Below are positions 6,784-14,267 of a DNA stretch of 14,500 nucleotides, piece after piece; the stretch's first letter is position 1, and each line of letters opens with the position of its first letter. The stretch is from Acholeplasmataceae bacterium UBA4853 (GTDB taxonomy: Bacteria > Bacillota_I > Bacilli_A > Acholeplasmatales > Acholeplasmataceae). The DNA lies in contig DHEJ01000018.1 of the NCBI GenBank assembly GCA_002399815.1, positions 17,977 through 32,476 of the forward strand. Direction: 5' to 3'. The position numbers and the translations under genes were made by a program. The notes below the pieces were generated by a model. The model worked only from the letters and a program-made list of their open reading frames with translations, was not told the origin of the DNA and made no database searches.

Positions 6784-6797
6784 AAATCACGTATAAT
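6765..6797 (+). promoter_or_regulatory. possible promoter of the oligoendopeptidase gene
   Basis: A consensus TATAAT at 6792-6797 lies 39 bp before the ATG. The best -35, TTGTCA at 6765-6770, is 21 bp upstream, longer than the usual 17, and there is no TG extension. It may be a weak internal promoter, as no terminator separates this gene from tag. Confidence 0.4.
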
Positions 6798-6823
6798 AGA
6801 TGTATATATTAGGTAATAAACAT

Positions 6824-6829
6824 AAGGAG
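6824..6829 (+). promoter_or_regulatory. ribosome binding site deciding the oligoendopeptidase start
   Basis: AAGGAG 6 bp before ATG 6836 selects that codon. The in-frame ATG at 6800 has no such site and would overlap the likely transcription start. Confidence 0.8.
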
Positions 6830-6835
6830 AAGCAT

Positions 6836-8527
6836 ATGAAGTTTAGTGCATATAATTATCAAAGATTTGATATTGTTAAAGTAAAATCTGATTTAAATGA
6901 CATGATTCAGGCATTTAATTTAGCTAAAGATAGTGATGAACAAATAAAGATTGTAGATTCATTTTTAGCATACTACGATCAAGTAGATTCAATGATGCAA
7001 CTAGGTATGATAAGACATTCCATCGACACCATTGATCCATTTTATGATCAAGAACAAGAATTCATGAATGGTGCAATGCCTGAAATCCAAGAGTTTTTAG
7101 TGAATTTTACTAATAGCATGTTAGAATCAAAATTTAGAAGTGCCTTAGAAAAAAAGTATGGGGTTTTATTATTTAAACAAGCAGAACTATCTAAAAAGAC
7201 ATTTAGTCCAGAAATCATTTCTTTACTTCAAGAAGAAAATAGATTACAAACTGAATATGTAAAACTTAGAAGTAGTGCTAAGATTGAGTTTAATAATCAA
7301 ATATATAATTTATCTCAAATGCATCCGTTTGCAACCGATAAAGATCGTTTAGTTAGACAAAAAGCAACGCTTCAGGTTTCTAATTGGTTTAAATCAAACG
7401 AAAGTGAATTTGACAAGATTTATGATCAATTAGTTAAAACACGTCATAGTATGGCATTAAAACTAGGCTACGAAAACTTTATCCAATTAGGTTATGATCG
7501 TTTAAAAAGAATTGATTATGATTTAAATGATGTTAAAAAATATCGTGATCAAGTATATAAAGAAATTGTTCCTTATGTAGCTAAACTACAATTAAGAAAA
7601 GCAAATCGTTTAGGTATTAAGGATATGAAATCCTATGATTTAGGGTTAACATTTAAAGATGGTAATCCAACACCTAAAGGTGATAGTACTTGGCAGGTTG
7701 GTGTTGCAAAGAAGATGTATGATGAAATGAGTAAAGAAACATCAACATTCTTTAGATATATGGTGGATAAAGAATTACTCGATTTAGAGAGTAAACCTAA
7801 TAAAGAAGGTGGTGGATATTGTACCTATATTCCAAGCTTTGAATCCCCATTTATATTTGCTAACTTCGATGGTACCTCTGGAGATGTGGATGTCTTAACG
7901 CATGAAGCAGGACATGCATTCCAAGTATATACATCTAGAAACTTACTTCCAAGTTACCGCTGGCCATCTTATGAGGCGGCAGAAATTCATTCAATGAGTA
8001 TGGAATTTCTTGCATGGCCATGGATGAAGGATTTCTTCTTAAAGGATACTGAAAAATATAAGTTTGGACATTTAAGTGGTGCAGTTGAATTCTTACCATA
8101 TGGTGTATTAGTCGATGAATTCCAACATGAAGTTTATAGTCACCCAGAGTATTTACCAGAAGAAAGAAAAGCATTATGGAAGTCTTTAGAACAAAAATAC
8201 TTACCATGGAAAAAGTATGATGAAAATGACTTTATGAATGAAGGAGCTTGGTGGTTTAAACAAGGACATATATTCCAAGATCCATTCTATTATATTGACT
8301 ATACGTTAGCTCAAGTCGTAGCATTTGAGTTCTGGGGGTTATCTCAAATTGATCATAAAAAGACATGGGATAAATACTATGAACTTTGTAAATTAGGTGG
8401 ATCAAAGAGTTTTGTAGAGTTATTAAATGCTGCTAAGCTCAGTAATCCATTTATTGATGGTATGATTAAAAAGACAATGGAACCAATTAAAGCATATCTA
8501 GATCATAAAGATGATTCCAAGTTTTAA
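6836..8527 (+). CDS. M3-family oligoendopeptidase (PepF-like zinc metallopeptidase)
   Basis: This enzyme cleaves short peptides in the cytosol, probably finishing breakdown of imported oligopeptides. The product has 563 residues from ATG 6836, the usual size for the oligoendopeptidase subgroup of peptidase family M3. The zinc site HEAGH is at residues 356-360 (His356 and His360 ligands, Glu357 catalytic), in the context DVLTHEAGHAFQVYTSR. The third ligand is most likely Glu383 in AEIHSMSMEF, 27 residues on, matching the spacing in PepF-type enzymes. The N-terminal 200 residues are helical as in M3 proteins. No signal peptide is visible, so it is cytoplasmic. It follows tag by 52 bp and ends in a strong terminator. 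I give no symbol because pepF is used for several related subgroups. Confidence 0.92.
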   Translation: MKFSAYNYQRFDIVKVKSDLNDMIQAFNLAKDSDEQIKIVDSFLAYYDQVDSMMQLGMIRHSIDTIDPFYDQEQEFMNGAMPEIQEFLVNFTNSMLESKFRSALEKKYGVLLFKQAELSKKTFSPEIISLLQEENRLQTEYVKLRSSAKIEFNNQIYNLSQMHPFATDKDRLVRQKATLQVSNWFKSNESEFDKIYDQLVKTRHSMALKLGYENFIQLGYDRLKRIDYDLNDVKKYRDQVYKEIVPYVAKLQLRKANRLGIKDMKSYDLGLTFKDGNPTPKGDSTWQVGVAKKMYDEMSKETSTFFRYMVDKELLDLESKPNKEGGGYCTYIPSFESPFIFANFDGTSGDVDVLTHEAGHAFQVYTSRNLLPSYRWPSYEAAEIHSMSMEFLAWPWMKDFFLKDTEKYKFGHLSGAVEFLPYGVLVDEFQHEVYSHPEYLPEERKALWKSLEQKYLPWKKYDENDFMNEGAWWFKQGHIFQDPFYYIDYTLAQVVAFEFWGLSQIDHKKTWDKYYELCKLGGSKSFVELLNAAKLSNPFIDGMIKKTMEPIKAYLDHKDDSKF

Positions 8528-8531
8528 GATC

Positions 8532-8564
8532 AACATGCACGAGAAATCGTGCATGTTTTATTTT
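8532..8564 (+). terminator. intrinsic terminator after the oligoendopeptidase gene
   Basis: AACATGCACGA and TCGTGCATGTT form a perfect 11-bp stem closed by a GAAA tetraloop, followed by a T-rich tail to 8564. It ends the + transcription unit. Confidence 0.92.
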
Positions 8565-8570
8565 AAAATA

Positions 8571-8608
8571 AAAAACTCATCATACTAAAAGATTTGTATA
8601 TGAGTTTT
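8571..8608 (-). terminator. intrinsic terminator of the thioredoxin operon
   Basis: Read on the minus strand, AAAACTCAT and ATGAGTTTT (9 bp), extended past a one-base bulge by ATAC/GTAT, form a hairpin running into a T6 tail. It begins 7 bp after the stop of the DUF1801 gene and abuts the facing terminator of the peptidase gene. Confidence 0.8.
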
Positions 8609-8614
8609 ATATGA

Positions 8615-9028
8615 TTAAGAACTATGATTAACTTTGATTATTGATGAACTTAATATATCATTTGAAGAAACTATTAATAACTCTTTTAAAATATCTAAAT
8701 CAACATCTTCAAGTTTATTGATATATAAACAACCCTTACCAATCTTATGTTTACCTAATCTATTTAATAAATCATATTTACCAACATCATAACCTAAATA
8801 TAAAGTGATAGACTGTTTTCTAGATGCTAATCCAAGAAGTGGCATATCGCCTTCTGTACCAGTTTTATAAGTATAATGTAGATTTCCAAATCCAATAATA
8901 GAACCCCACATGACTGGTTTATCACCAGTAATTTCTGACATCATTTTGATTAAATGATTGATATCTATTAATCTATCTGGTTCTAAATTGTTTAAATAGT
9001 TTCTAATTGATTGATCTGTTATGGTCAT
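8615..9028 (-). CDS. DUF1801 (YdhG-like) domain protein
   Basis: The 137-residue product resembles the DUF1801 family (PF08818), small cytosolic proteins without a settled biochemical role. Hallmarks are VMWGSIIGFGNLHYTY (residues 39-54), the SRKQSITLYLGY strand (69-80) and LGKHKIGKGCLYINKLEDVD (91-110), where family members commonly have a Lys-rich GKG-C-Y segment. It is shorter at its N-terminus than some homologues but looks complete. Its ATG overlaps the TGA of the upstream reductase gene (ATGA at 9025-9028), so it is the third gene of a coupled operon with thioredoxin and a thioredoxin-reductase-like flavoprotein. The context suggests a redox or stress role, but no catalytic residues can be named. 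It has one Cys (Cys100). Confidence 0.8.
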   Translation of the reverse strand: MTITDQSIRNYLNNLEPDRLIDINHLIKMMSEITGDKPVMWGSIIGFGNLHYTYKTGTEGDMPLLGLASRKQSITLYLGYDVGKYDLLNRLGKHKIGKGCLYINKLEDVDLDILKELLIVSSNDILSSSIIKVNHSS

Positions 9029-9876
9029 TGTTTTAACTTCTTTAAGTAAGTATTTACACCACTAGAAATCTTTAAACCATCATGAATAGCTTTTGCTATT
9101 TGAAGTTTTCCACCAATACAATCTCCACCTGCAAATATACCTTCAATATTGGTTTCCATGTGCTCATCAACTAAGATATTCGTATGCTCTGTAACAACCC
9201 CTAATTTTAATGCTAGCTCAGATGCGGTTGGAAATCCAATAGCAACAAATACACCTTGGGTTTCATATGTATTTTCTTTTGTATGGATATGACTTAATCG
9301 TTTATCCCCACTAAATGATTTTATTCTTTCGGTGATAACTTTATATTTAGGATGTTCATATAAAACATTTTCTGAAAATATAGTAATATCATCTGTATAG
9401 TTTTCAAGTACACTTAACTCTTGTTCCATATAAGGACCAGAACCAACGATTGCTACTTTTTTCTTACGATAGAAAAAACCATCACATGTAGCACAAAGAT
9501 GTATGCCTTTACCTTTAAAAATACGATAACCAGGAACACTTAAAGGTAGTCTTGGTTTACCGGTTGTTAAAACAACAGTTTTGGCTTCAAAGGTTTCTTT
9601 AATGGTTGTTACTATAAAATAATCATCAACCTTAACAACATTAAGTACTGAATCCATTATGACTGGAATACCTAAGTTCTTTGCTTGATCAATACCCTTC
9701 TTAATAAGATCTTGACCATTAATTGGAAATTGACCATAAAAATTATCAATGATATCATTTTTAGTTAATTGGCCATAATCTTTACCAATTACTAATACAT
9801 CTTTATTTAAATTATTTAAGTATAGTGCTGCGGATATACCTGCAGGACCGGAACCGATGATAATTGAATCTCTCAT
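9025..9876 (-). CDS. thioredoxin-reductase-like FAD oxidoreductase lacking NADPH signatures
   Basis: This is a 283-residue flavoprotein of the low-molecular-weight thioredoxin reductase fold. The FAD-binding GSGPAG is at residues 8-13, and the redox-active CATC (Cys128, Cys131) sits in the pyridine-nucleotide half as in true reductases. The second FAD motif is FAGGD (248-252). The NADPH site is unusual. The usual GGGxxAxEEA is GSGPYMEQE (145-153), and the HRRxxxR stretch that grips the 2'-phosphate is replaced by FSENVLYE (167-174). The electron donor may therefore be NADH, or a ferredoxin or flavodoxin as in FFTR-type enzymes; this is inference. I chose ATG 9876 because it overlaps the thioredoxin TGA as ATGA; a GTG at 9888 is possible. 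The partner is surely the adjacent thioredoxin. Confidence 0.88.
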   Translation of the reverse strand: MRDSIIIGSGPAGISAALYLNNLNKDVLVIGKDYGQLTKNDIIDNFYGQFPINGQDLIKKGIDQAKNLGIPVIMDSVLNVVKVDDYFIVTTIKETFEAKTVVLTTGKPRLPLSVPGYRIFKGKGIHLCATCDGFFYRKKKVAIVGSGPYMEQELSVLENYTDDITIFSENVLYEHPKYKVITERIKSFSGDKRLSHIHTKENTYETQGVFVAIGFPTASELALKLGVVTEHTNILVDEHMETNIEGIFAGGDCIGGKLQIAKAIHDGLKISSGVNTYLKKLKQ

Positions 9877-10184
9877 AAGTCTAACCACTTTCTAATTTCT
9901 GATGCACTTTGTAAGCCATTAAGTTCTTTAATGACTTTACCACGATCAAATAAAATCAAGGTTGGTAAGGTCATTACATCATACTTATCTGAAATCGCTG
10001 TTTCATCTTCAACATTGATCTTATATATTTTTATTTGACCATAGTAATCATCAGAAATATCTTCTAAAATAGTCTCTAAGGACAAACAACTTCTACACCA
10101 TGGTGCATGAAAATCGATTAAGACTGGGATTTCAGATTTCAAAACCATCTGCTTAAAAGATTCTTTATTGATATCAAATAACAT
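9873..10184 (-). CDS. trxA: thioredoxin with a WCRSC active site
   Basis: Thioredoxin passes electrons to protein disulfides in the cytosol. The 103-residue product has the full fold: LIDFHAPWCRSC with redox Cys30 and Cys33, KINVEDETAISDKYDVMTLPTLILF with cis-Pro74, and a C-terminal helix. The active site is WCRSC instead of the near-universal WCGPC. Changing the two residues between the cysteines is known to shift redox potential and partner choice in this family. The start lies behind GGAGG (minus strand, 10193-10197). It is the first gene of the operon and overlaps the reductase gene by 4 bp. A second, standard thioredoxin elsewhere in the genome is possible, so the symbol is tentative. 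Confidence 0.9.
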   Translation of the reverse strand: MLFDINKESFKQMVLKSEIPVLIDFHAPWCRSCLSLETILEDISDDYYGQIKIYKINVEDETAISDKYDVMTLPTLILFDRGKVIKELNGLQSASEIRKWLDL

Positions 10185-10207
10185 TTAGAGAACCTCCATA
10201 CCTTAAC

Positions 10208-10213
10208 ATTATA
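10208..10213 (-). promoter_or_regulatory. -10 element of the thioredoxin operon promoter
   Basis: On the minus strand TATAAT lies 24 bp before the thioredoxin ATG, giving a short leader containing the GGAGG site. No convincing -35 is visible in the A/T-rich DNA upstream, which it shares with the divergent ecfA1 promoter. Confidence 0.55.
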
Positions 10214-10247
10214 TCAAAAACTTTAGATAAAAAAATGGCATTTACAA

Positions 10248-10256
10248 TGATATAAT
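10248..10256 (+). promoter_or_regulatory. extended -10 promoter of the ecfA1-ecfA2-ecfT-truA operon
   Basis: TGA-TATAAT is a consensus extended -10 element 26 bp before the ecfA1 TTG codon. The -35 is poor. It faces away from the thioredoxin promoter, with the two -10 elements about 35 bp apart. Confidence 0.65.
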
Positions 10257-10282
10257 AGAGTGTAAGACAGGGTGAAGATAAA

Positions 10283-11092
10283 TTGATTAAGGTAAAAAAT
10301 CTAAATTTTATGTATGATGACAAAAAAGAAGTCATCAAAGATTTATCATTTGAGATACCTAAGGGTTCATGGGTATCTATTTTAGGTCATAATGGTAGTG
10401 GTAAATCAACACTAGCTAAGTTATTAGTTGGACTAGTTAAGGCTGAAAGTGGTCAGATTTTTATTGATGATATTGAGTTAACAGAAAAAACAGTCAATGA
10501 TGTAAGAAAGAAATTAGGCATCGTTTTTCAAAATCCTGATAACCAATTTGTTGGAGTTACGGTCAGACACGATATAGCATTTGGACTAGAAAATATGCAA
10601 ATACCACATAATGAAATTGTCAGTCGAGTAGATGAATATGCTAATTTAGTAGGTATGGGTAAATACTTAACTAAAGAACCTCAACAATTATCTGGTGGAC
10701 AAAAACAAAGAGTTGCTATTGCAGGGGCACTTGCAATGCATAAAGATATTATCATCTTTGATGAAGCAACCTCAATGCTAGACCCTGAAGGTGTGATGGA
10801 AGTTACGCATTTAATTCAGGATCTTAATAAGAATTATAATCAAACAATCATTACAATCACCCACGATCTAGACTTTGCTTTAAAAAGTGATTATGCAATC
10901 ATTTTAAAAGAAGGTTCAATTATTGGTGAAGGTAAACCATCTGAATTATTTGTTAATGAATCTTTACTACAACAATCTAAATTAACAGTACCACTTGGAC
11001 TAAAAACATACTTAGATGTATTACATGATGCATCTTTAAAAGAGAATAAAGCATTAATCGAGGCAATATGGACATACAATTTAAAGAAGTAG
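10283..11092 (+). CDS. ecfA1: ECF transporter ATPase, A1 subunit
   Basis: EcfA1 pairs with EcfA2 as the motor of group II energy-coupling-factor transporters, which import vitamins or metal ions through interchangeable S-components. The 269-residue product has Walker A GHNGSGKST (35-43), the Q-loop VFQNPDNQF (81-89), signature LSGGQKQR (136-143), Walker B IIIFDEATSMLDPEG (156-170) and the H-loop ITHD. The VFQNP Q-loop and EATSMLDP wording are typical of A1 subunits. Translation starts at TTG, behind AGGGTG about 8 bp upstream. The next in-frame ATG would delete the first strand of the fold. The gene overlaps ecfA2 by 25 bp. Confidence 0.95.
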   Translation: MIKVKNLNFMYDDKKEVIKDLSFEIPKGSWVSILGHNGSGKSTLAKLLVGLVKAESGQIFIDDIELTEKTVNDVRKKLGIVFQNPDNQFVGVTVRHDIAFGLENMQIPHNEIVSRVDEYANLVGMGKYLTKEPQQLSGGQKQRVAIAGALAMHKDIIIFDEATSMLDPEGVMEVTHLIQDLNKNYNQTIITITHDLDFALKSDYAIILKEGSIIGEGKPSELFVNESLLQQSKLTVPLGLKTYLDVLHDASLKENKALIEAIWTYNLKK

Positions 11093-11913
11093 GATATGCC
11101 TACTATGGATTTAAGAAACTTTACCATGCAATATCAAATATTAATTTAAGTATTGATGAGTATGGTGAGTTTGTTGCAATCATCGGTCAAACTGGAAGTG
11201 GTAAATCTACTTTAGTTCAACATATGAATGCACTTCTTAAACCAACAAGCGGACAAGTAAATATCTTAGGTACGATTATCCCAAGTAAGAAAAAACAAAA
11301 GATAAACCATTTAAGACAAAAGGTTGGTTTAGTTTTCCAATTTCCTGAATATCAGTTATTTGATATCAATATTTTAAAGGATGTTGAATTTGGTCCATCA
11401 AACTTTAAAGACACTAAAGCATTTGCTAATCAATATGCTAAAGAAGCTTTAAGTATTGTAGGTATTGATGAATCCTTATATGAAGAATCACCATTTAGAA
11501 TATCAGGTGGTCAAATGAGAAGAGTAGCCATTGCTGGTATTTTAGCAATGAAACCACATATTCTTGTTTTAGATGAACCAACTAGAGGATTAGATCCTCA
11601 AGGTAAAGACGATATCATGGATATGTTTTACAATATCCATAAAAGTGAAAATAAATCGATTGTTATGATTACCCATGATATGGATATTGTAGCCAAGTAT
11701 GCTAAAAGAATTATTGTTTTAAATGAAGGTAAAATCGTATTTGATGGTAGTAAAGAAGCATTATTTGCTCATAAAGATTTTAATACATTTCATTTAGACT
11801 ATCCAAGTCCAATGAAATTATTAAATCATTTACATGAGACACTTGGATATCCTAAGAAAATGGTGTTTAGTAATGAAGAACTCCTGACATATTTAAAGGA
11901 GGTCAATAAATGA
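11068..11913 (+). CDS. ecfA2: ECF transporter ATPase, A2 subunit
   Basis: This is the second ATPase of the energising module. The 281-residue product has Walker A GQTGSGKST (40-48), Q-loop LVFQFPEYQLF (88-98), signature ISGGQMRR (145-152), Walker B HILVLDEPTRGLDPQG (164-179) and the H-loop ITHD. The FQFPEYQLF and SGGQMRRVAIAGILA wording is characteristic of A2 rather than A1. The ATG falls inside the end of ecfA1 behind a GAGG, so the two subunits are probably made in a coupled 1:1 ratio, as the heterodimer needs. The TGA stop overlaps the ecfT start as ATGA. Confidence 0.95.
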   Translation: MDIQFKEVGYAYYGFKKLYHAISNINLSIDEYGEFVAIIGQTGSGKSTLVQHMNALLKPTSGQVNILGTIIPSKKKQKINHLRQKVGLVFQFPEYQLFDINILKDVEFGPSNFKDTKAFANQYAKEALSIVGIDESLYEESPFRISGGQMRRVAIAGILAMKPHILVLDEPTRGLDPQGKDDIMDMFYNIHKSENKSIVMITHDMDIVAKYAKRIIVLNEGKIVFDGSKEALFAHKDFNTFHLDYPSPMKLLNHLHETLGYPKKMVFSNEELLTYLKEVNK

Positions 11914-12908
11914 ATATAAAAATTGGACAGTATATCGCTGGTAATTCAGTACTTCATAAGTTAGATCCTAGAATTAAACTCGTTAGCATGATGATTTTAA
12001 TTATTACGATATTTGTAGTTCCTGTTTCACTGGAACTAGAAAATATCATATGGATGATTGCATTATTTGTTTTTTCATTATCTTTAGTGTTTTTATCAGG
12101 CATTCGATTAGGTAAGGTCCTTCAAGGGATAAAAGCGATTGTATTTTTAATGACATTTACATTTTTAATACAGTTATTTAGTATTCAACCAATTACTGAA
12201 ACACCACTGCTTGATGCACCGATGACATTATCAATTATTAGTATTCCTTTATTACTGATTTTAACTATTTTGTATCACTTTGTTAAAACAAAGATTAAAT
12301 GGAAAACAACTTGGTTTTTTGTATATGTGATATTAATATTTGTTGTACAGTGGTTGGTAATTGCATATATTCCTACAGTAGGATTAAACTTTGATTATAA
12401 CTTTAGTGTTTATCCTTCAGGATTATTAAGAGCTGGATTTATTTTCTTAAGAATTATTGCTGTAATGGTCATTGCATCACTGTTAACATTTACAACATCA
12501 ACGATCGAATTAAATGACGGATTAGAATCCTTAATGAAACCTTTAAGATGGATTGGTGTACCAACTTATATATTCTCTATGATGATTTCATTAACCTTAA
12601 GAAGTATCCCAACACTTTTAGAAGAAACAGAAAAGATCATGAAGGCTCAAACGTCTCGTGGTGCTGATTTTAATGAAAGTTCTATTAAACAAAAGATTGG
12701 ACAAATTGTTGCTTTACTCATTCCTGTATTTGTGATTAGTTTTAACAGAGCTGATGATTTAAGTAATGCAATGGAAGCAAGAGGGTATATCATCGGTGAG
12801 AAAAGAACTAAACTTGATATCTATCAAATCAAGTTTAAAGATATTTTTATCCTTTCAATGACCATACTCATACTTGCTGGATTGTTGGTGACTCGTTTTG
12901 CGTTATAA
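11910..12908 (+). CDS. ecfT: ECF transporter transmembrane subunit, enlarged
   Basis: EcfT is the membrane scaffold that links the two ATPases to the substrate-binding S-component. The 332-residue product is rich in hydrophobic helices and has both coupling motifs that dock the ATPases: QTSRGAD (247-253; SRG in place of ARG) and EARGY (289-293). The N-terminal LDPRIKL (18-24) is also typical. EcfT proteins are usually near 265 residues. The excess lies at about 97-167, where an added stretch holds two more hydrophobic segments (about 107-125 and 134-153) before the conserved GLLRAGFIFLRI. A strong AAAGGAGG lies 7 bp before the ATG. No S-component is encoded in this window, so the substrate is unknown. 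Confidence 0.95.
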   Translation: MNIKIGQYIAGNSVLHKLDPRIKLVSMMILIITIFVVPVSLELENIIWMIALFVFSLSLVFLSGIRLGKVLQGIKAIVFLMTFTFLIQLFSIQPITETPLLDAPMTLSIISIPLLLILTILYHFVKTKIKWKTTWFFVYVILIFVVQWLVIAYIPTVGLNFDYNFSVYPSGLLRAGFIFLRIIAVMVIASLLTFTTSTIELNDGLESLMKPLRWIGVPTYIFSMMISLTLRSIPTLLEETEKIMKAQTSRGADFNESSIKQKIGQIVALLIPVFVISFNRADDLSNAMEARGYIIGEKRTKLDIYQIKFKDIFILSMTILILAGLLVTRFAL

Positions 12909-13620
12909 AGCGATTATTAGTTATGATGGTACGTTATATAAAGGCTATCAAAAACAAGTCAATGATATATCCATTCAAAGTGTTATTGAAAAGGCATTAC
13001 GTTTAATGACAAGACTAGATATACCGACCTTTGCAGCATCTAGAACAGATAAAGGGGTACATGCAACGTACCAGGTACTTCATTTTGATTCAGATATCAT
13101 ATTAGATTCAAAATCTTGGGTAGAATCATTAAATAAACGATTACCTGGAGATGTAAGGTTTGTTAAAGTAACAAGAACAAAACCGGATTTTCATGCCAGA
13201 TTTAATGCATTAAGTAAAACATATGTTTATAAGATAGCAAAAAGTCCATCAAGTCCATTTACCAGTAATTATGAACTTTATGTAAAGAATTTTGATATTA
13301 ATTTAGTTAAAGATGAATTAAATAGTATTGTTGGAACACATGACTTTTCTGCATTTAGTCCAAATACAGAAGATAAACCACCGATTAAAACAATTTATTC
13401 ATTTACATATAGAGAAACAAAGACACATTTTATATTTAAGATTCATGGCAATCACTTCTTAAGATATATGGTTAGAAGTATTATGGGGAATGTGATTGCA
13501 ATTGGTTTAGGTAAAAAACCTCAAGATCATTTACGTGTTATGCTGGAAACAAAGAATCGTTTAATTACTGCTAAAACAGCTGATGCAAAAGGTCTTTACT
13601 TAACACATATATATTATTAA
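12898..13620 (+). CDS. truA: tRNA pseudouridine(38-40) synthase
   Basis: TruA converts uridines 38, 39 and 40 in the anticodon stem-loop of many tRNAs to pseudouridine, which helps keep reading frame. The 240-residue product starts RYKAIISYDGTLYKGYQ and carries the catalytic motif ASRTDKGVHA with Asp51 as nucleophile. NALSKTYVYKI (about residues 103-113), GTHDFSAF and GNHFLRYMVRSIMG (about 183-196) complete the family pattern. The start is TTG at 12898, with GGTG 7 bp upstream, inside the end of ecfT (11-bp overlap); no ATG is near enough to keep the conserved N-terminus. truA after ecfT is the standard Firmicutes arrangement. rplM and rpsI, which often follow, are absent here. Confidence 0.95.
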   Translation: MRYKAIISYDGTLYKGYQKQVNDISIQSVIEKALRLMTRLDIPTFAASRTDKGVHATYQVLHFDSDIILDSKSWVESLNKRLPGDVRFVKVTRTKPDFHARFNALSKTYVYKIAKSPSSPFTSNYELYVKNFDINLVKDELNSIVGTHDFSAFSPNTEDKPPIKTIYSFTYRETKTHFIFKIHGNHFLRYMVRSIMGNVIAIGLGKKPQDHLRVMLETKNRLITAKTADAKGLYLTHIYY

Positions 13621-13655
13621 AAAAAGACGTATCGAATAGTTATTAGGAAGGAATA

Positions 13656-14267
13656 ATGCACATGTTTATCACGTTTGAAGGTGGAGAAGGTAGTGGGAAA
13701 ACTACCCTAATTGCAAAAATTGCAACCGAGTTAAGAAGTAGAAGTTTAGATGTAGTTACCACAAGAGAACCAGGGGGTTCTTTAATTGCTGAAAAAATTA
13801 GAAGTATTTTACTGGATAATGATAATGTGGCAATTAAAGCACACACGGAAGCATTATTATTTGCTGCTTCAAGAGCACAGCATTTAGATGAGGTCATTAT
13901 ACCGAATCTACATAAGATTATTTTATGTGACCGATATATTGATTCATCCTTTGCATACCAAGCAATTGGTAGAGATTTAGGCCTAGATTTTGTTAAAAAC
14001 GTGAACAGTTATGCATTAAACTATATGCCTGATTTAACCTTTTATATCGACTTAGATCCAAAAGTAGGGATGCAAAGAGTTCATAACAATCGTAGTAATA
14101 AAAAAGACCGTCTAGACTTAGAAACGAATAATTTTCATTTAAAGGTTAGAGAAGGTTATTTAATGGTTGCTAAACTTTATAAAGAGCGTGTAATTGTGAT
14201 AGATGGTAATCGCAGTGTGCTTGAAATCTATGATGAAATCATGGGATATATCGATAGTAAATTATGA
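13656..14267 (+). CDS. tmk: thymidylate kinase
   Basis: Tmk phosphorylates dTMP to dTDP, a required step to dTTP. The 203-residue product has the P-loop EGGEGSGKTT (about residues 8-17), the TREPGGS motif that contacts the nucleotide, DRYIDSSFAYQ (DRY motif) and the LID segment NNRSNKKDRLDLE. Two ATGs are possible: 13656, 7 bp after AGGA, and 13662, 9 bp after AAGGA. The second gives the compact MFITFEGGEG. A 35-bp gap separates it from truA, with no terminator or clear promoter seen. Its TGA overlaps the next start (ATGA), which places it in the common Firmicutes tmk-holB arrangement. Confidence 0.95.
   Translation: MHMFITFEGGEGSGKTTLIAKIATELRSRSLDVVTTREPGGSLIAEKIRSILLDNDNVAIKAHTEALLFAASRAQHLDEVIIPNLHKIILCDRYIDSSFAYQAIGRDLGLDFVKNVNSYALNYMPDLTFYIDLDPKVGMQRVHNNRSNKKDRLDLETNNFHLKVREGYLMVAKLYKERVIVIDGNRSVLEIYDEIMGYIDSKL

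Noticed and set aside
7935..8207. 90-codon minus-strand frame inside the oligoendopeptidase gene
   Set aside because: It overlaps the conserved zinc-site region of a clear gene and has no start signal.
2961..10282. Possible defence island or mobile element carrying the nuclease gene
   Set aside because: The nuclease has a lipoprotein signal and repeats, so it acts outside the cell. No methylase, helicase, toxin-antitoxin pair, transposase, integrase or CRISPR repeat is present.
10891..11127. Minus-strand frame across the ecfA1/ecfA2 junction
   Set aside because: Antisense to two well-supported ATPase genes, with no supporting signal.
13643..13897. Minus-strand frame opposite the start of tmk
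   Set aside because: Explained as the complement of the conserved P-loop region; no ribosome site.
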